This document shows positions 24,411 to 31,764 of a DNA stretch of 32,020 nucleotides, one piece after another; the first letter of the stretch is position 1; each line of letters opens with the position of its first letter. Source of the DNA: an uncultured Clostridium sp. Its GTDB lineage: Bacteria > Bacillota > Clostridia > TANB77 > CAG-508. The position numbers and the translations under genes are program-made. The notes under the pieces were generated by a model. The model saw only the letters and a program-made list of their open reading frames with translations. It did not search any database and was not told the origin of the DNA. The DNA is taken from the NCBI GenBank assembly GCA_948438085.1, contig CAOJKP010000002.1:1-32020 (forward strand), read 5' to 3'.

Positions 24411-25773
24411 AAAAAGTAATACTATGAATAATATTTGTATAGCACTACTAATAATACTAATAAAAAATCCATTTGCAATATTAGATATAGGTTTAATATT
24501 ATCATTTGCAGGTACTATAGGAATAGTAAGCATTAATAATATTGTTACAATAATACTCTCAAATAAGTTAAAAAAGATTCCGAAAAATATTATAACTTTA
24601 CTATCTGTATCAATATCTGCTCAAATTGCAATTTTACCCATTAGCATTATATTTTTTAATGGTATATCAACTTTATTTTTTATTTCTAATATTTTAACAT
24701 CAGTAATAATTGGAGTAATAATTATCTTAGGATTTATAAGTATAATTATTCCAATAAAACCAATTTTTTATCTTTTAAGTATTTTAATATCTATTCTAAA
24801 TTTTATTGTGGAATCAATATCTAATATTCCATTTTCATATATAACAATCACAACACCTAATATTATTGTAATTATTACATATTATATTGTTATATTCCTA
24901 ATTTTCTATTATATAAAACTGAAACAAACAAAGCAAAAAAGATTTACACAAATGAAAGTATTAAAGATATTCAGTAAATTAAAAAAGAAAATAAAACTAA
25001 TAATATTCTTGCTTTTATTAGTTTGTTTTATTTGCACGTTTATAAAAGATAATTTTAGAGAATTGAACATATATTTTATAGATGTTGGACAAGGAGAGTC
25101 AAGTCTAATAATTACAAAAATGAATAAGAAATTATTATTAGATACAGGCGGAAACACAGATAATACAGATTTTGATATAGGAAAAAATACATTAGTACCA
25201 TATTTGTTAGATAGAGGAATTATGAAATTAGATTTTGTAATAATTTCACATTTTGATAGTGATCATTGTCAAGGATTAATTGAGGTAATAAATGTATTGA
25301 AAATAGATAAATTAATAATATCTAAGCAATGTAAAGTAACTAATGAATATGAAAAAATAATTTATTTAGCTAAAAAAAAGAATATAAGTATTATAGAAGT
25401 GAAAGCTGGAGACGAAATTCATATAGATAAATATACAAGTATAGAAATATTATATCCAAGTAAAGAATTAAAATTTGATGATTTAAATAATAATTCAATT
25501 GTATGTAAATTGAGTTATATGGATTTTAGCATATTATTTACAGGAGATATAGAAAAAGAAGCGGAATTAGAAATTGTAAAAAAATATAATAATACAAACA
25601 AATTAAGAGCAAATATTTTAAAAATTGCACATCATGGTTCAAAAACATCTAGTTCAAAAGAATTTTTGGAAAAAGTAAAACCACAATATGCGTTAATAGG
25701 AGTAGGAAAAGATAATAAATTTGGACATCCTAATGGTGAAGTAATAGAAAGATTAGAAAATTTACGGAGTTAG
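24397..25773 (+). CDS. comEC: ComEC/Rec2, middle segment: channel and MBL domain (frame 2)
   Basis: Continues ComEC in the +1 frame from GGA 24397. It holds the rest of the competence membrane domain (at least six hydrophobic segments) and the C-terminal metallo-beta-lactamase domain: 'YFIDVGQGESSLI', 'LLDTGGN', the metal motif 'SHFDSDH' (25248-25268), 'LLFTGDIE'-type 'ILFTGDIEKEAE' and 'LKIAHHGSKTSSS'. ATG 24424 is the first methionine but has no ribosome site, so independent expression is unlikely. The frame stops at TAG 25771-25773, two codons after another in-frame CGG (25765). Skipping that C yields 'RLENLGVRIFRTDESGEIM', the standard ComEC C-terminus. Confidence 0.85.
   Translation, partial: GIIYKKSNTMNNICIALLIILIKNPFAILDIGLILSFAGTIGIVSINNIVTIILSNKLKKIPKNIITLLSVSISAQIAILPISIIFFNGISTLFFISNILTSVIIGVIIILGFISIIIPIKPIFYLLSILISILNFIVESISNIPFSYITITTPNIIVIITYYIVIFLIFYYIKLKQTKQKRFTQMKVLKIFSKLKKKIKLIIFLLLLVCFICTFIKDNFRELNIYFIDVGQGESSLIITKMNKKLLLDTGGNTDNTDFDIGKNTLVPYLLDRGIMKLDFVIISHFDSDHCQGLIEVINVLKIDKLIISKQCKVTNEYEKIIYLAKKKNISIIEVKAGDEIHIDKYTSIEILYPSKELKFDDLNNNSIVCKLSYMDFSILFTGDIEKEAELEIVKKYNNTNKLRANILKIAHHGSKTSSSKEFLEKVKPQYALIGVGKDNKFGHPNGEVIERLENLRS
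25762..25768 (+). other. +1 frameshift site 2 (TTA-C-GGA) in comEC
   Basis: Zero frame reads TTA CGG AGT TAG; the continuation reads TTA (C) GGA GTT AGA. An upstream TAG in the new frame limits the shift to about 15 bases. An extra T in the TTT run is a formal alternative, but it would give N-Y-G instead of the family-typical N-L-G. Confidence 0.72.
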
Positions 25774-25867
25774 AATTTTTAGAACAGATGAAAGTGGAGA
25801 AATTATGTTAGAGGTAAATTGTAGATTAAAACTGAGAATTGAAACTATGATAAAAAATAATAATTAA
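25766..25867 (+). CDS. comEC: ComEC C-terminal tail (frame 3)
   Basis: Third reading frame of comEC, from GGA 25766 to TAA 25865-25867. It starts 'GVRIFRTDESGEIMLEV', which matches the family ending (LG-I/V-x-x-Y/F-RTDE-x-G), and continues for about 17 further residues. It has no start of its own and can only be translated through the +1 shift at 25765. Confidence 0.75.
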   Translation, partial: GVRIFRTDESGEIMLEVNCRLKLRIETMIKNNN

Positions 25868-25942
25868 TTCTTAATCAATAAAAGGGAGGAATGAAATAAA
25901 TAAAAAATTGTGATATAATTTGATATGAGAGGAAGTTTTGAA

Positions 25943-26806
25943 ATGGTAAATTTAGAATTGTATAAAATATTTAAAATAGTAGCCGATGAAGAAAATGTTA
26001 CAAAGGCTAGTGAAAAATTAAATATATCACAACCAGCTATAACGAAACATATACAAAATTTAGAAAAACAATAAAATAGTAAGCTATTTGACAGGCATAG
26101 TAAAGGGTTAAAATTAAACGAATTAGGAAGAAAAGTATATGATGAAATTAGTGTTCCAATTAAAGTATTGGAAAATATTGAGCTTAAGTATACTAATATA
26201 AAAAATATTAACTTGGGTACACATGTAACAGTTTTTAATAAAATTCTTGGAAAAAATTTATCGGAGTATTATAAAAAATATTCTGATGTTACTGTAAATA
26301 TTGATAGAAGTGATTTATCAGAGCAACTTATGAAGTTAGAGAAACAAGAACTAGATATTGTAGTTGCTAAAAAAGATGACAATTATACAAATGATAAAAT
26401 TCAATTTATTAAATTAATGGATTTACATGATATCTTAATTGTAAATAGTAAATATAATGAATTCAGTGGAAAAGTTTCATTAGAAGATTTGAAAGATAAA
26501 ATAATTTATATGCCTAGAAAATCTTCTATAACAACAAAGAACTTTTTTGAATCTATAAAAAATGTATCGAATCATGCAATTCATTTTATGTGCATCAATT
26601 ATAGAACAATGCTAGAAATGTTAAAATATGATTCCAATATTGGGTTAGTAACAAAAGAAACAGTTTTAGATGAACTTAATTCAAAAGAAATTGTGCAGAT
26701 AGCAACTTCTTTTGAAATTAAACCAATTGAGTATGGGATATATATAAACATAGAAAATAAATTTAGAGAACTAAAAAATCTCGTTCAAGAATTAGCATTA
26801 ATTTAG
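25943..26806 (+). pseudogene. LysR-family regulator with in-frame stop (second copy)
   Basis: Reads as a 287-codon LysR protein paralogous to the one at 10901 ('LYKIFKIVADEEN', 'KASEKLNISQPAITKHIQNL') but with TAA at 26072-26074 in codon 44, where the paralogue has leucine (LEK-x-L-N-x-x-LF); a single TTA-to-TAA change explains it. The rest of the reading frame, including the substrate-binding domain, is open to TAG 26804-26806, so the mutation is recent or the stop is bypassed. An internal start could give only a protein without the DNA-binding domain. GAGAGGAAG lies before ATG 25943. Directly after the stop is the second copy of the LysR operator element. Confidence 0.8.
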
Positions 26807-26808
26807 AT

Positions 26809-26854
26809 ATAACTTTAAGTTATGTGAGTATAATGAATAAGTATTTCACATAAT
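26809..26854 (+). promoter_or_regulatory. LysR-type operator element, copy 2
   Basis: The same palindrome ATAACTTTAAGTTATG (26809-26824), the same seven-base gap, then AATGAATA, GTATTT and ACATAAT at the same distances as copy 1 (11773-11818). Differences fall only in the seven-base gap and two single positions. The palindrome centre is about 64 bases before the predicted start. Confidence 0.7.
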
Positions 26855-26873
26855 ATGAGAGCTTTGCTATAAT
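26845..26873 (+). promoter_or_regulatory. Promoter of the 26906 gene
   Basis: TTCACA (26845-26850), a 17-base spacer and perfect TATAAT (26868-26873). The -35 box lies in the last block of the operator element, as in copy 1. Confidence 0.62.
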
Positions 26874-26905
26874 AAATATATCAAAAGTTGATAGGAGGGG
26901 TACAC

Positions 26906-27379
26906 ATGAATAAAAAACAAATGTTTAAGTTCTCAGGTATTACTACACCAAAATTACAAGGTATAGGTCGCGATTGGGACTTTGAAGGGTATTTTGTAAA
27001 ACAAGCAGGAAATAACGATATTTTTGGAATTAATCGGGATATTCTTGGAAAAACCTTTCTAAAAGGATTATTTATTGACAATCAAAGTTTAATCTTTGTT
27101 GAAATATCTGAAGAAATGCGGGTAATACGTGAGATAAAGTATTATCAAAAAAGAGGATATGCTTTTAAAGATATCAATGAAATAGGAAAGTACAGTGAAG
27201 ATGATATGGAAGGAACTTTTGCTTACACGGATAGGTATGCTGTTATTCAGTTAAATGAAATTATGGATTTGAATCAAATACAGACAATTGAAAAACAGTA
27301 TAAAGAATTTTACGAAAAATTAGTCGAGTTTGATAAGTACTATTTTGACAATAGTCAAACATTAACAGAGTTTTTGTAA
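26906..27379 (+). CDS. Unknown protein under second LysR operator, atypical composition
   Basis: 157 aa, not recognised. ATG 26906 is behind AGGAGGGG; an in-frame TTG at 26888 lies upstream of this ribosome site. The product is soluble and acidic, with an N-terminal 'PKLQGIGRDWDFEGYFVKQA' segment and later 'YYQKRGYAFKDINEIG'. Codon use differs from native genes: two in-frame CGG codons (27037 and 27118 region), CGC and CGT, so foreign origin is likely. Its protein shows no visible similarity to the 11880 gene, which stands behind the same operator type. The methyltransferase follows after 46 bases. Confidence 0.68.
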   Translation: MNKKQMFKFSGITTPKLQGIGRDWDFEGYFVKQAGNNDIFGINRDILGKTFLKGLFIDNQSLIFVEISEEMRVIREIKYYQKRGYAFKDINEIGKYSEDDMEGTFAYTDRYAVIQLNEIMDLNQIQTIEKQYKEFYEKLVEFDKYYFDNSQTLTEFL

Positions 27380-27425
27380 AATTTCATATTGCAAAGGTGG
27401 TGAGTATATGATTGTTTCTTAATTA

Positions 27426-28076
27426 ATGAAAAGGAATATTTTTAAGTATTCTCCAACAGAGCAACATGCAATTGATTTTTTAAAGGGACTTTCATTTGAT
27501 ATAATAAAATCAATTGGAATTAGTACTGCTGGATATTTTGAGGCATATTGGGCTGAACAAGGAAAAAAAGTAACTGCAACAACATTGGACAGAAAAGGCA
27601 TAGAATATACAAAAAATCTTCTAAAAGAAATAGAAAATTTAACATTTCAGATAGAAGATGTTACACAAAATATGCCTGAAGAAAATTCGACATATGATGT
27701 TGTATATTCTCGTTTATGTTTACACTATATTTCAGACGTAGAGCTCAAAAAAGCATTGTCAGAATGTTATAGGGTACTAAAAAAAGATGGACATATGATT
27801 GTAATAGTTAAGTCGTTAAATGATTGGACTGCTAAAACAGAAGGAGCCTATTATGAACTCGAAACGGGATATACTTATACGCCGAGTATTAAAAGGTATT
27901 CAAAAATTTCGAGAAGATTACATAGTATTCAATCTATAACAGAAGCGTTAAGTACTGCGGGATTCAAGGTTCAGTATAATAATGAATTAACTGAAACTAT
28001 TTATGAAGATTATGAAAGAACTATAATTGAAGTGCCAGATGCAACAGTAATTGAAGTATATGGTATAAAATGTTAG
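27426..28076 (+). CDS. SAM-dependent methyltransferase-like protein, N-terminus doubtful
   Basis: 216 aa class I methyltransferase-fold protein. The nucleotide-binding region is 'IGISTAGYFEAYWAEQ', where the usual GxGxG is degenerate, followed by 'KVTATTLDRKG' (acidic end of strand 2), 'YDVVYSRLCLHYI' (motif post I) and 'CYRVLKKDGHMIVIVKS' (motif III). The substrate is unknown. The best ribosome site (AAGGTGGTG) serves ATG 27408, but that frame hits TAA at codon 5 (27420-27422) and then continues in frame to ATG 27426. So either a nonsense mutation removed the original start or translation reinitiates at 27426. Composition is less AT-rich than the native genes. Confidence 0.72.
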   Translation: MKRNIFKYSPTEQHAIDFLKGLSFDIIKSIGISTAGYFEAYWAEQGKKVTATTLDRKGIEYTKNLLKEIENLTFQIEDVTQNMPEENSTYDVVYSRLCLHYISDVELKKALSECYRVLKKDGHMIVIVKSLNDWTAKTEGAYYELETGYTYTPSIKRYSKISRRLHSIQSITEALSTAGFKVQYNNELTETIYEDYERTIIEVPDATVIEVYGIKC

Positions 28077-28091
28077 TTTTGTGTAAGAATT

Positions 28092-28134
28092 TTTTGCAAA
28101 GGGGTCTGTTTTCAAAACAGACCCTTTTGCAAAA
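28092..28134 (+). terminator. Long hairpin (21-base arms), probable terminator
   Basis: Arms 28092-28112 and 28114-28134 are reverse complements with a single G-U and a one-base centre. The GGGTCTG/CAGACCC core followed by TTTTG can act as an intrinsic terminator after the methyltransferase. The right arm also forms part of an open coding-like stretch (28108-28182). Confidence 0.65.
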
Positions 28135-28182
28135 AGAATTGCAGAATATGTGAAAAATCAATTACAAGAAGATATGATGTAA
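28108..28182 (+). pseudogene. Possible coding relic (C-terminal fragment)
   Basis: One frame reads 'TDPFAKRIAEYVKNQLQEDM' and ends at TAA 28180-28182 without a start codon or ribosome site. The amphipathic, protein-like sequence suggests the tail of a deleted gene; I do not recognise the family with confidence. The remainder of this gap (28183-28410) is AT-rich, with one GC-richer patch at 28204-28240 and no gene. Confidence 0.35.
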
Positions 28183-28410
28183 ATATTAATAAGAATATAA
28201 AAATCCGCTAACGAGTCATAAGAGACACAGGCGTCGGAAATACTTATAAATTTTGAAAATATTTGTAATTTTTTGAATTAACTGTAAAATATTCAAGATT
28301 TTCTGTAATAGATTTTATTATATCGAATTTTTACAAAACCTACATATAAATGTATAAATATTCCTTTTAGTGCAAATAATACTTGTAAATAAAGTTAAGA
28401 AGGGATATTC

Positions 28411-28992
28411 ATGAGAAAAAGTTTTTTATATACACTTATTATTTGTTCTATATTTACAGTAGGAATGTATATAGGATATAAATTGTATACAGGAGATGAA
28501 CAAGAGCAAGAACAAGAATCAACCACATATTCAAATAAAGAAGAACAAAATACATTAAAACATGAATCTATAACATCTGTATCTTCAGAAGAAGAAAAAA
28601 TTTCACCTAATGCTAATTTTATATTAAAAAAACATTATACTAAATGTAACCATACTACTAAAGAGTTTGTTGAATTACCACAAGAATTAGTAAATTTATC
28701 ACAAAAAGAATTACAACAACAGTATAGTCAGTGGACAATAGAATCATTTGGAACACATGAGATAATCTTGATAAAAGAGCAAGATGGATATTGCAATGAA
28801 CATTTTGTTTTAAGACCTAATAATGGGCATATAGCAATATATTCTGTATTAGAAAATGGGGAAGAAGTAGAAATTGAAACTACAGATATATCAACTATGT
28901 ATCTTACTGAAACAGATATGTTAAGAATTAATGAAGGTATAAAAATATATGGAAAAGAAGATTTAAATAGTGCATTAGAAGATTTTGAATAA
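28411..28992 (+). CDS. BofC C-terminal-domain-like membrane-anchored protein
   Basis: 193 aa. One N-terminal membrane segment (residues 4-26, 'FLYTLIICSIFTVGMYIGY') is followed by a Glu/Gln/Ser-rich linker and an exported domain from about 70 on. The C-terminal stretch 'LRINEGIKIYGKEDLNSALE' with 'GHIAIYSVLENGEE' before it resembles the BofC C-terminal domain (BofC controls the SpoIVB signalling protease in spore formation). In many clostridia such proteins occur outside sporulation contexts, so the role is inferred only. AGAAGGGA precedes the ATG. It converges on pgsA with a shared terminator. Confidence 0.6.
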   Translation: MRKSFLYTLIICSIFTVGMYIGYKLYTGDEQEQEQESTTYSNKEEQNTLKHESITSVSSEEEKISPNANFILKKHYTKCNHTTKEFVELPQELVNLSQKELQQQYSQWTIESFGTHEIILIKEQDGYCNEHFVLRPNNGHIAIYSVLENGEEVEIETTDISTMYLTETDMLRINEGIKIYGKEDLNSALEDFE

Positions 28993-29050
28993 AAAGAAGA
29001 AATTGCCAAACTGTACTAAAAAATGTATAGTTTAGCAATTTCTTCTTTTT
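28991..29050. terminator. Bidirectional terminator between BofC-like gene and pgsA
   Basis: 16-base arms (28991-29006, 29035-29050) with an A-run on the left and a T-run on the right, plus inner pairing of CAAACT with AGTTTA. It serves both convergent genes. Confidence 0.82.
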
Positions 29051-29625
29051 TATGAAATTTTAAATCCTTTATATTCAGAATAAAATTCTTTACAATACAT
29101 AAATAATGAAAATAAAGTGGAAATTAATGCTAAATAATATAGGAACATATCAAAACCAGGAAGTGTAGATAATGAATATTCAGGATGATTTGTAACCATA
29201 GTATTAAATTGATTCAAAAATAATGAACTTACAATTGCAATATAAAATAGTACAGTTGCTAGTTTACCATACCATTTACTTGATACAACAAATTCTTTAC
29301 CATAAAGAAAAGATGCACCAGCAATCATAACTAGTTCTTTAATTAATACAATAACTAATATCCATATAGGTAATATATGTTTAGTGAATAAAACAAATAA
29401 AATAGAAATTTGAGTAGCTTTATCTGCTAGTGGATCAATAAGCTTTCCAAAATTAGTTACAAAGTTAAATTTTCTAGCTATAAAGCCATCTAATATATCT
29501 GTTAATCCTGAAATAGTTAAAAATACAAAAGCAACCATATAATTATTATTAAATAAGTTATAAACTATAACAGGAATTAAGAAAAATCTAATTATAGTTA
29601 GTATGTTTGGAATATGTTTTTTCAT
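29050..29625 (-). CDS. pgsA: CDP-diacylglycerol--glycerol-3-phosphate 3-phosphatidyltransferase
   Basis: 191 aa integral membrane enzyme. The CDP-alcohol phosphotransferase motif D-G-x2-A-R-x8-G-x3-D-x3-D is complete in 'DGFIARKFNFVTNFGKLIDP' and 'LADK', and the N-terminal 'PNILTIIRFFLIPVIVY' is typical. Several hydrophobic helices follow. It makes phosphatidylglycerol phosphate, the committed step of anionic phospholipid synthesis. The start is the ATG at complement 29623-29625, behind GGAGG; an upstream in-frame ATG adds 11 residues before that ribosome site and is unlikely. Confidence 0.93.
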   Translation of the reverse strand: MKKHIPNILTIIRFFLIPVIVYNLFNNNYMVAFVFLTISGLTDILDGFIARKFNFVTNFGKLIDPLADKATQISILFVLFTKHILPIWILVIVLIKELVMIAGASFLYGKEFVVSSKWYGKLATVLFYIAIVSSLFLNQFNTMVTNHPEYSLSTLPGFDMFLYYLALISTLFSLFMYCKEFYSEYKGFKIS

Positions 29626-29704
29626 TATATAAAATCCTCCGAATTTATTAATATACAATATAATACATTTTTAAACAAAAAAGGTCAAGTGATAAAACAA
29701 ATAA

Positions 29705-29744
29705 AGTTTAAAAGATGGTAATTTTAATTACCATCTTTTAAACT
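29705..29744 (-). terminator. Terminator of the Clp ATPase gene
   Basis: 18-base perfect arms (29705-29722, 29727-29744) with TTTA loop immediately after the minus-strand stop, followed on the minus strand by TTATTTGTTTTAT. Confidence 0.85.
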
Positions 29745-31760
29745 CTATTTAACTAAAAAATTTAAATTATTATCAATGCAGTTAACAAAAATTTCTTGAC
29801 CATTTAAAAGTTCACTACGCAATATCATTTCTGAAAGGATATCTTCTAGATTTGATTGAATAGCACGTCTTAGAGGTCTTGCTCCATATTTATAATCCGT
29901 TCCTTTTTCAAGTAAATATTTTTTGGCATCATCAGAAATATTTAAAGTAATATTTTTATCAGCAAGAGCCTTTTTAGTATCTTCTAACATCAAATCTACA
30001 ATTTTTAGCAGTTCGTTTGTATTAAGTGAATTAAATATTATTATTTCATCAATTCTATTTAAAAATTCAGGTCTAAATATATCTTTTAAACTATCATAAA
30101 TTTTAGACTTATCTACTGTTTGTTTTCCAAATCCTATAGAATTATTATTCAAATTTGAACCTGCATTTGAAGTCATTATAATTATTGTATTCTCAAAGCT
30201 AACAGTATTACCTTGAGAATCTGTTAATTTCCCATCATCTAATACTTGTAACAAAATATTGAAAACATCATTATGTGCTTTTTCAATTTCATCAAAAAGA
30301 ATAATTGAATAGGGTTTTCTTTTTACTTTTTCAGTCAATTGTCCAGCATCGTCATATCCTACATATCCAGGAGGAGAACCAATTAATTTTGAAGTTGAAT
30401 GGCTTTCCATATACTCAGACATATCAATTCTAATAATTGAATCTTCAGAGCCAAACATTTCGTAAGCTAAAGATTTTGCAAGTTGTGTTTTACCAACACC
30501 AGTTGGTCCTACAAAAATAAAAGATGGAGGACGTTTAGTGCTTTTTAAACCAGCTCTATTTCTTCTAATAGCTCTTGAAACAGCACGAACAGCATCTTCT
30601 TGACCAACAATGTGGTTGTGCAAATTGGTTTCAAGATTTAAAAGTTTTTTAGTTTCTTCTTCTGTTATTTTTTTAACAGGTATTTTTGTCCAATGTTCTA
30701 TAACTAAAGCAATATCTTGAACAGTTAATTGTTTTAATTTTAATTTAGAATTAAGAGTATCTATTTGCTCAATTAACTGACATTCTTTAGTTTTTAAATC
30801 TGCAGCTTTTTGGTAATCTTCTGTTGAATCAGCTGTTGCAGCTTCCTCTTTTTGATTTTGAACACTTTTAAGTTCATTTTTTAATAATTCTAATTTATAC
30901 AATTCTTTATTATCTAAATTAATTCTAGAGCATGCTTCATCTAAAATATCAATTGCTTTGTCTGGTAAAAATCTATCATGTATATATTTTTCAGACATTT
31001 TTACAGCTTGTTCAATTACATCATTAGATATTTTTACTTTATGATAATCCTCGTAATATTTTTTTATACCAATTAATATTTGAATAGCATCATCAATAGA
31101 TGGTTCTTCAACAATTACAGGTTGAAATCTTCTTTCTAAAGCAGAGTCTTTTTCAATATATTTTCTATATTCTTTTAAAGTAGTAGTACCAATTAATTGA
31201 ATTTCACCATTTGCTAAAGATGGTTTTAAAATATTAGCAGCATTTGTAGAATTTTCTGCATCTCCAGCTCCCATTATGTTATGAATTTCATCAATAACAA
31301 GAATGATATTTCCAAGAGCTTTACACTCATCAATAATAGATTTCATTCTAGCTTCAAATTGACCTCTAAATTGAGTACCAGCAAGAACAGATGTCATATC
31401 CAATAAATATACTTCTTTATTTAATAGTTTTGCAGGAACTTTTTTTTCAGCTATTTTTATTGCGAGACCTTGAGCAATAGCAGTTTTACCAACACCAGGT
31501 TCACCAATTAAGCAAGGGTTGTTTTTAAGACGTCTATTAAGAATCTGAACAATACGCTGAATTTCTTTATCTCGACCTATAACTAAATCTAAAAGATTAT
31601 TTTTAGCTTTAGTAGTCAAATTAGTACCATAAGTATCTAAATATTTTGTTTTTTTAGAATTAACCTTTTTATCAACTTTAACTTTTTTATTTGAAGTATT
31701 TTCGTTATTATTATTGTTAAATCCATTTCCAAAAATTGAACCAAGAGGAATAGCTGCACC
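29745..31760 (-). CDS. Clp protease ATP-binding subunit (ClpC/ClpE type), main frame
   Basis: Hsp100/AAA+ unfoldase with two ATPase domains. D1 contains 'LVIGRDKEIQRIVQILNRR' and Walker A 'GEPGVGKTAIAQ' (about 31477-31506). A short M domain with a UVR-like segment ('EDYQKAADLKTKE') follows, then D2 with Walker A 'GPTGVGKTQLAK' (about 30488-30509), 'FIFVGPT' and the C-terminal 'YGARPLRRAIQ'. It feeds proteins to ClpP. The frame remains open upstream of the TTG at 31617-31619 through an Asn-rich linker to GGT 31758-31760, so that TTG is an internal leucine, not a start. The N-terminal part lies in two other frames (see 31762-32020). The zinc-finger N-terminus and M-domain size favour a ClpE-like protein. 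Confidence 0.88.
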   Translation of the reverse strand, partial: GAAIPLGSIFGNGFNNNNNENTSNKKVKVDKKVNSKKTKYLDTYGTNLTTKAKNNLLDLVIGRDKEIQRIVQILNRRLKNNPCLIGEPGVGKTAIAQGLAIKIAEKKVPAKLLNKEVYLLDMTSVLAGTQFRGQFEARMKSIIDECKALGNIILVIDEIHNIMGAGDAENSTNAANILKPSLANGEIQLIGTTTLKEYRKYIEKDSALERRFQPVIVEEPSIDDAIQILIGIKKYYEDYHKVKISNDVIEQAVKMSEKYIHDRFLPDKAIDILDEACSRINLDNKELYKLELLKNELKSVQNQKEEAATADSTEDYQKAADLKTKECQLIEQIDTLNSKLKLKQLTVQDIALVIEHWTKIPVKKITEEETKKLLNLETNLHNHIVGQEDAVRAVSRAIRRNRAGLKSTKRPPSFIFVGPTGVGKTQLAKSLAYEMFGSEDSIIRIDMSEYMESHSTSKLIGSPPGYVGYDDAGQLTEKVKRKPYSIILFDEIEKAHNDVFNILLQVLDDGKLTDSQGNTVSFENTIIIMTSNAGSNLNNNSIGFGKQTVDKSKIYDSLKDIFRPEFLNRIDEIIIFNSLNTNELLKIVDLMLEDTKKALADKNITLNISDDAKKYLLEKGTDYKYGARPLRRAIQSNLEDILSEMILRSELLNGQEIFVNCIDNNLNFLVK

Positions 31761-31764
31761 GAGA
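31758..31764 (-). other. +1 frameshift site 4 (TCT-C-GGT) in the Clp gene
   Basis: Minus strand reads TCT (C) GGT GCA GCT. Without the shift, translation ends 14 codons later. The shift window is wider here than at the other sites; the position is chosen because it matches the shared CGG pattern and gives a smooth sequence. Confidence 0.6.

Noticed and set aside
24424..24426. ATG 24424 as the start of an independent MBL/ComEC gene
   Set aside because: No ribosome site, and the codons just upstream in the same frame continue the ComEC sequence from the first segment.
26168..26806. A separate 212-aa gene for a substrate-binding protein
   Set aside because: It is simply the rest of the LysR reading frame after the premature stop.
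31617..31619. TTG as the start of the Clp ATPase gene
   Set aside because: The frame is open upstream, there is no ribosome site, and the TTG falls inside the conserved pre-D1 segment (family 'DLT' position). The N-terminal zinc-finger part is upstream in other frames.
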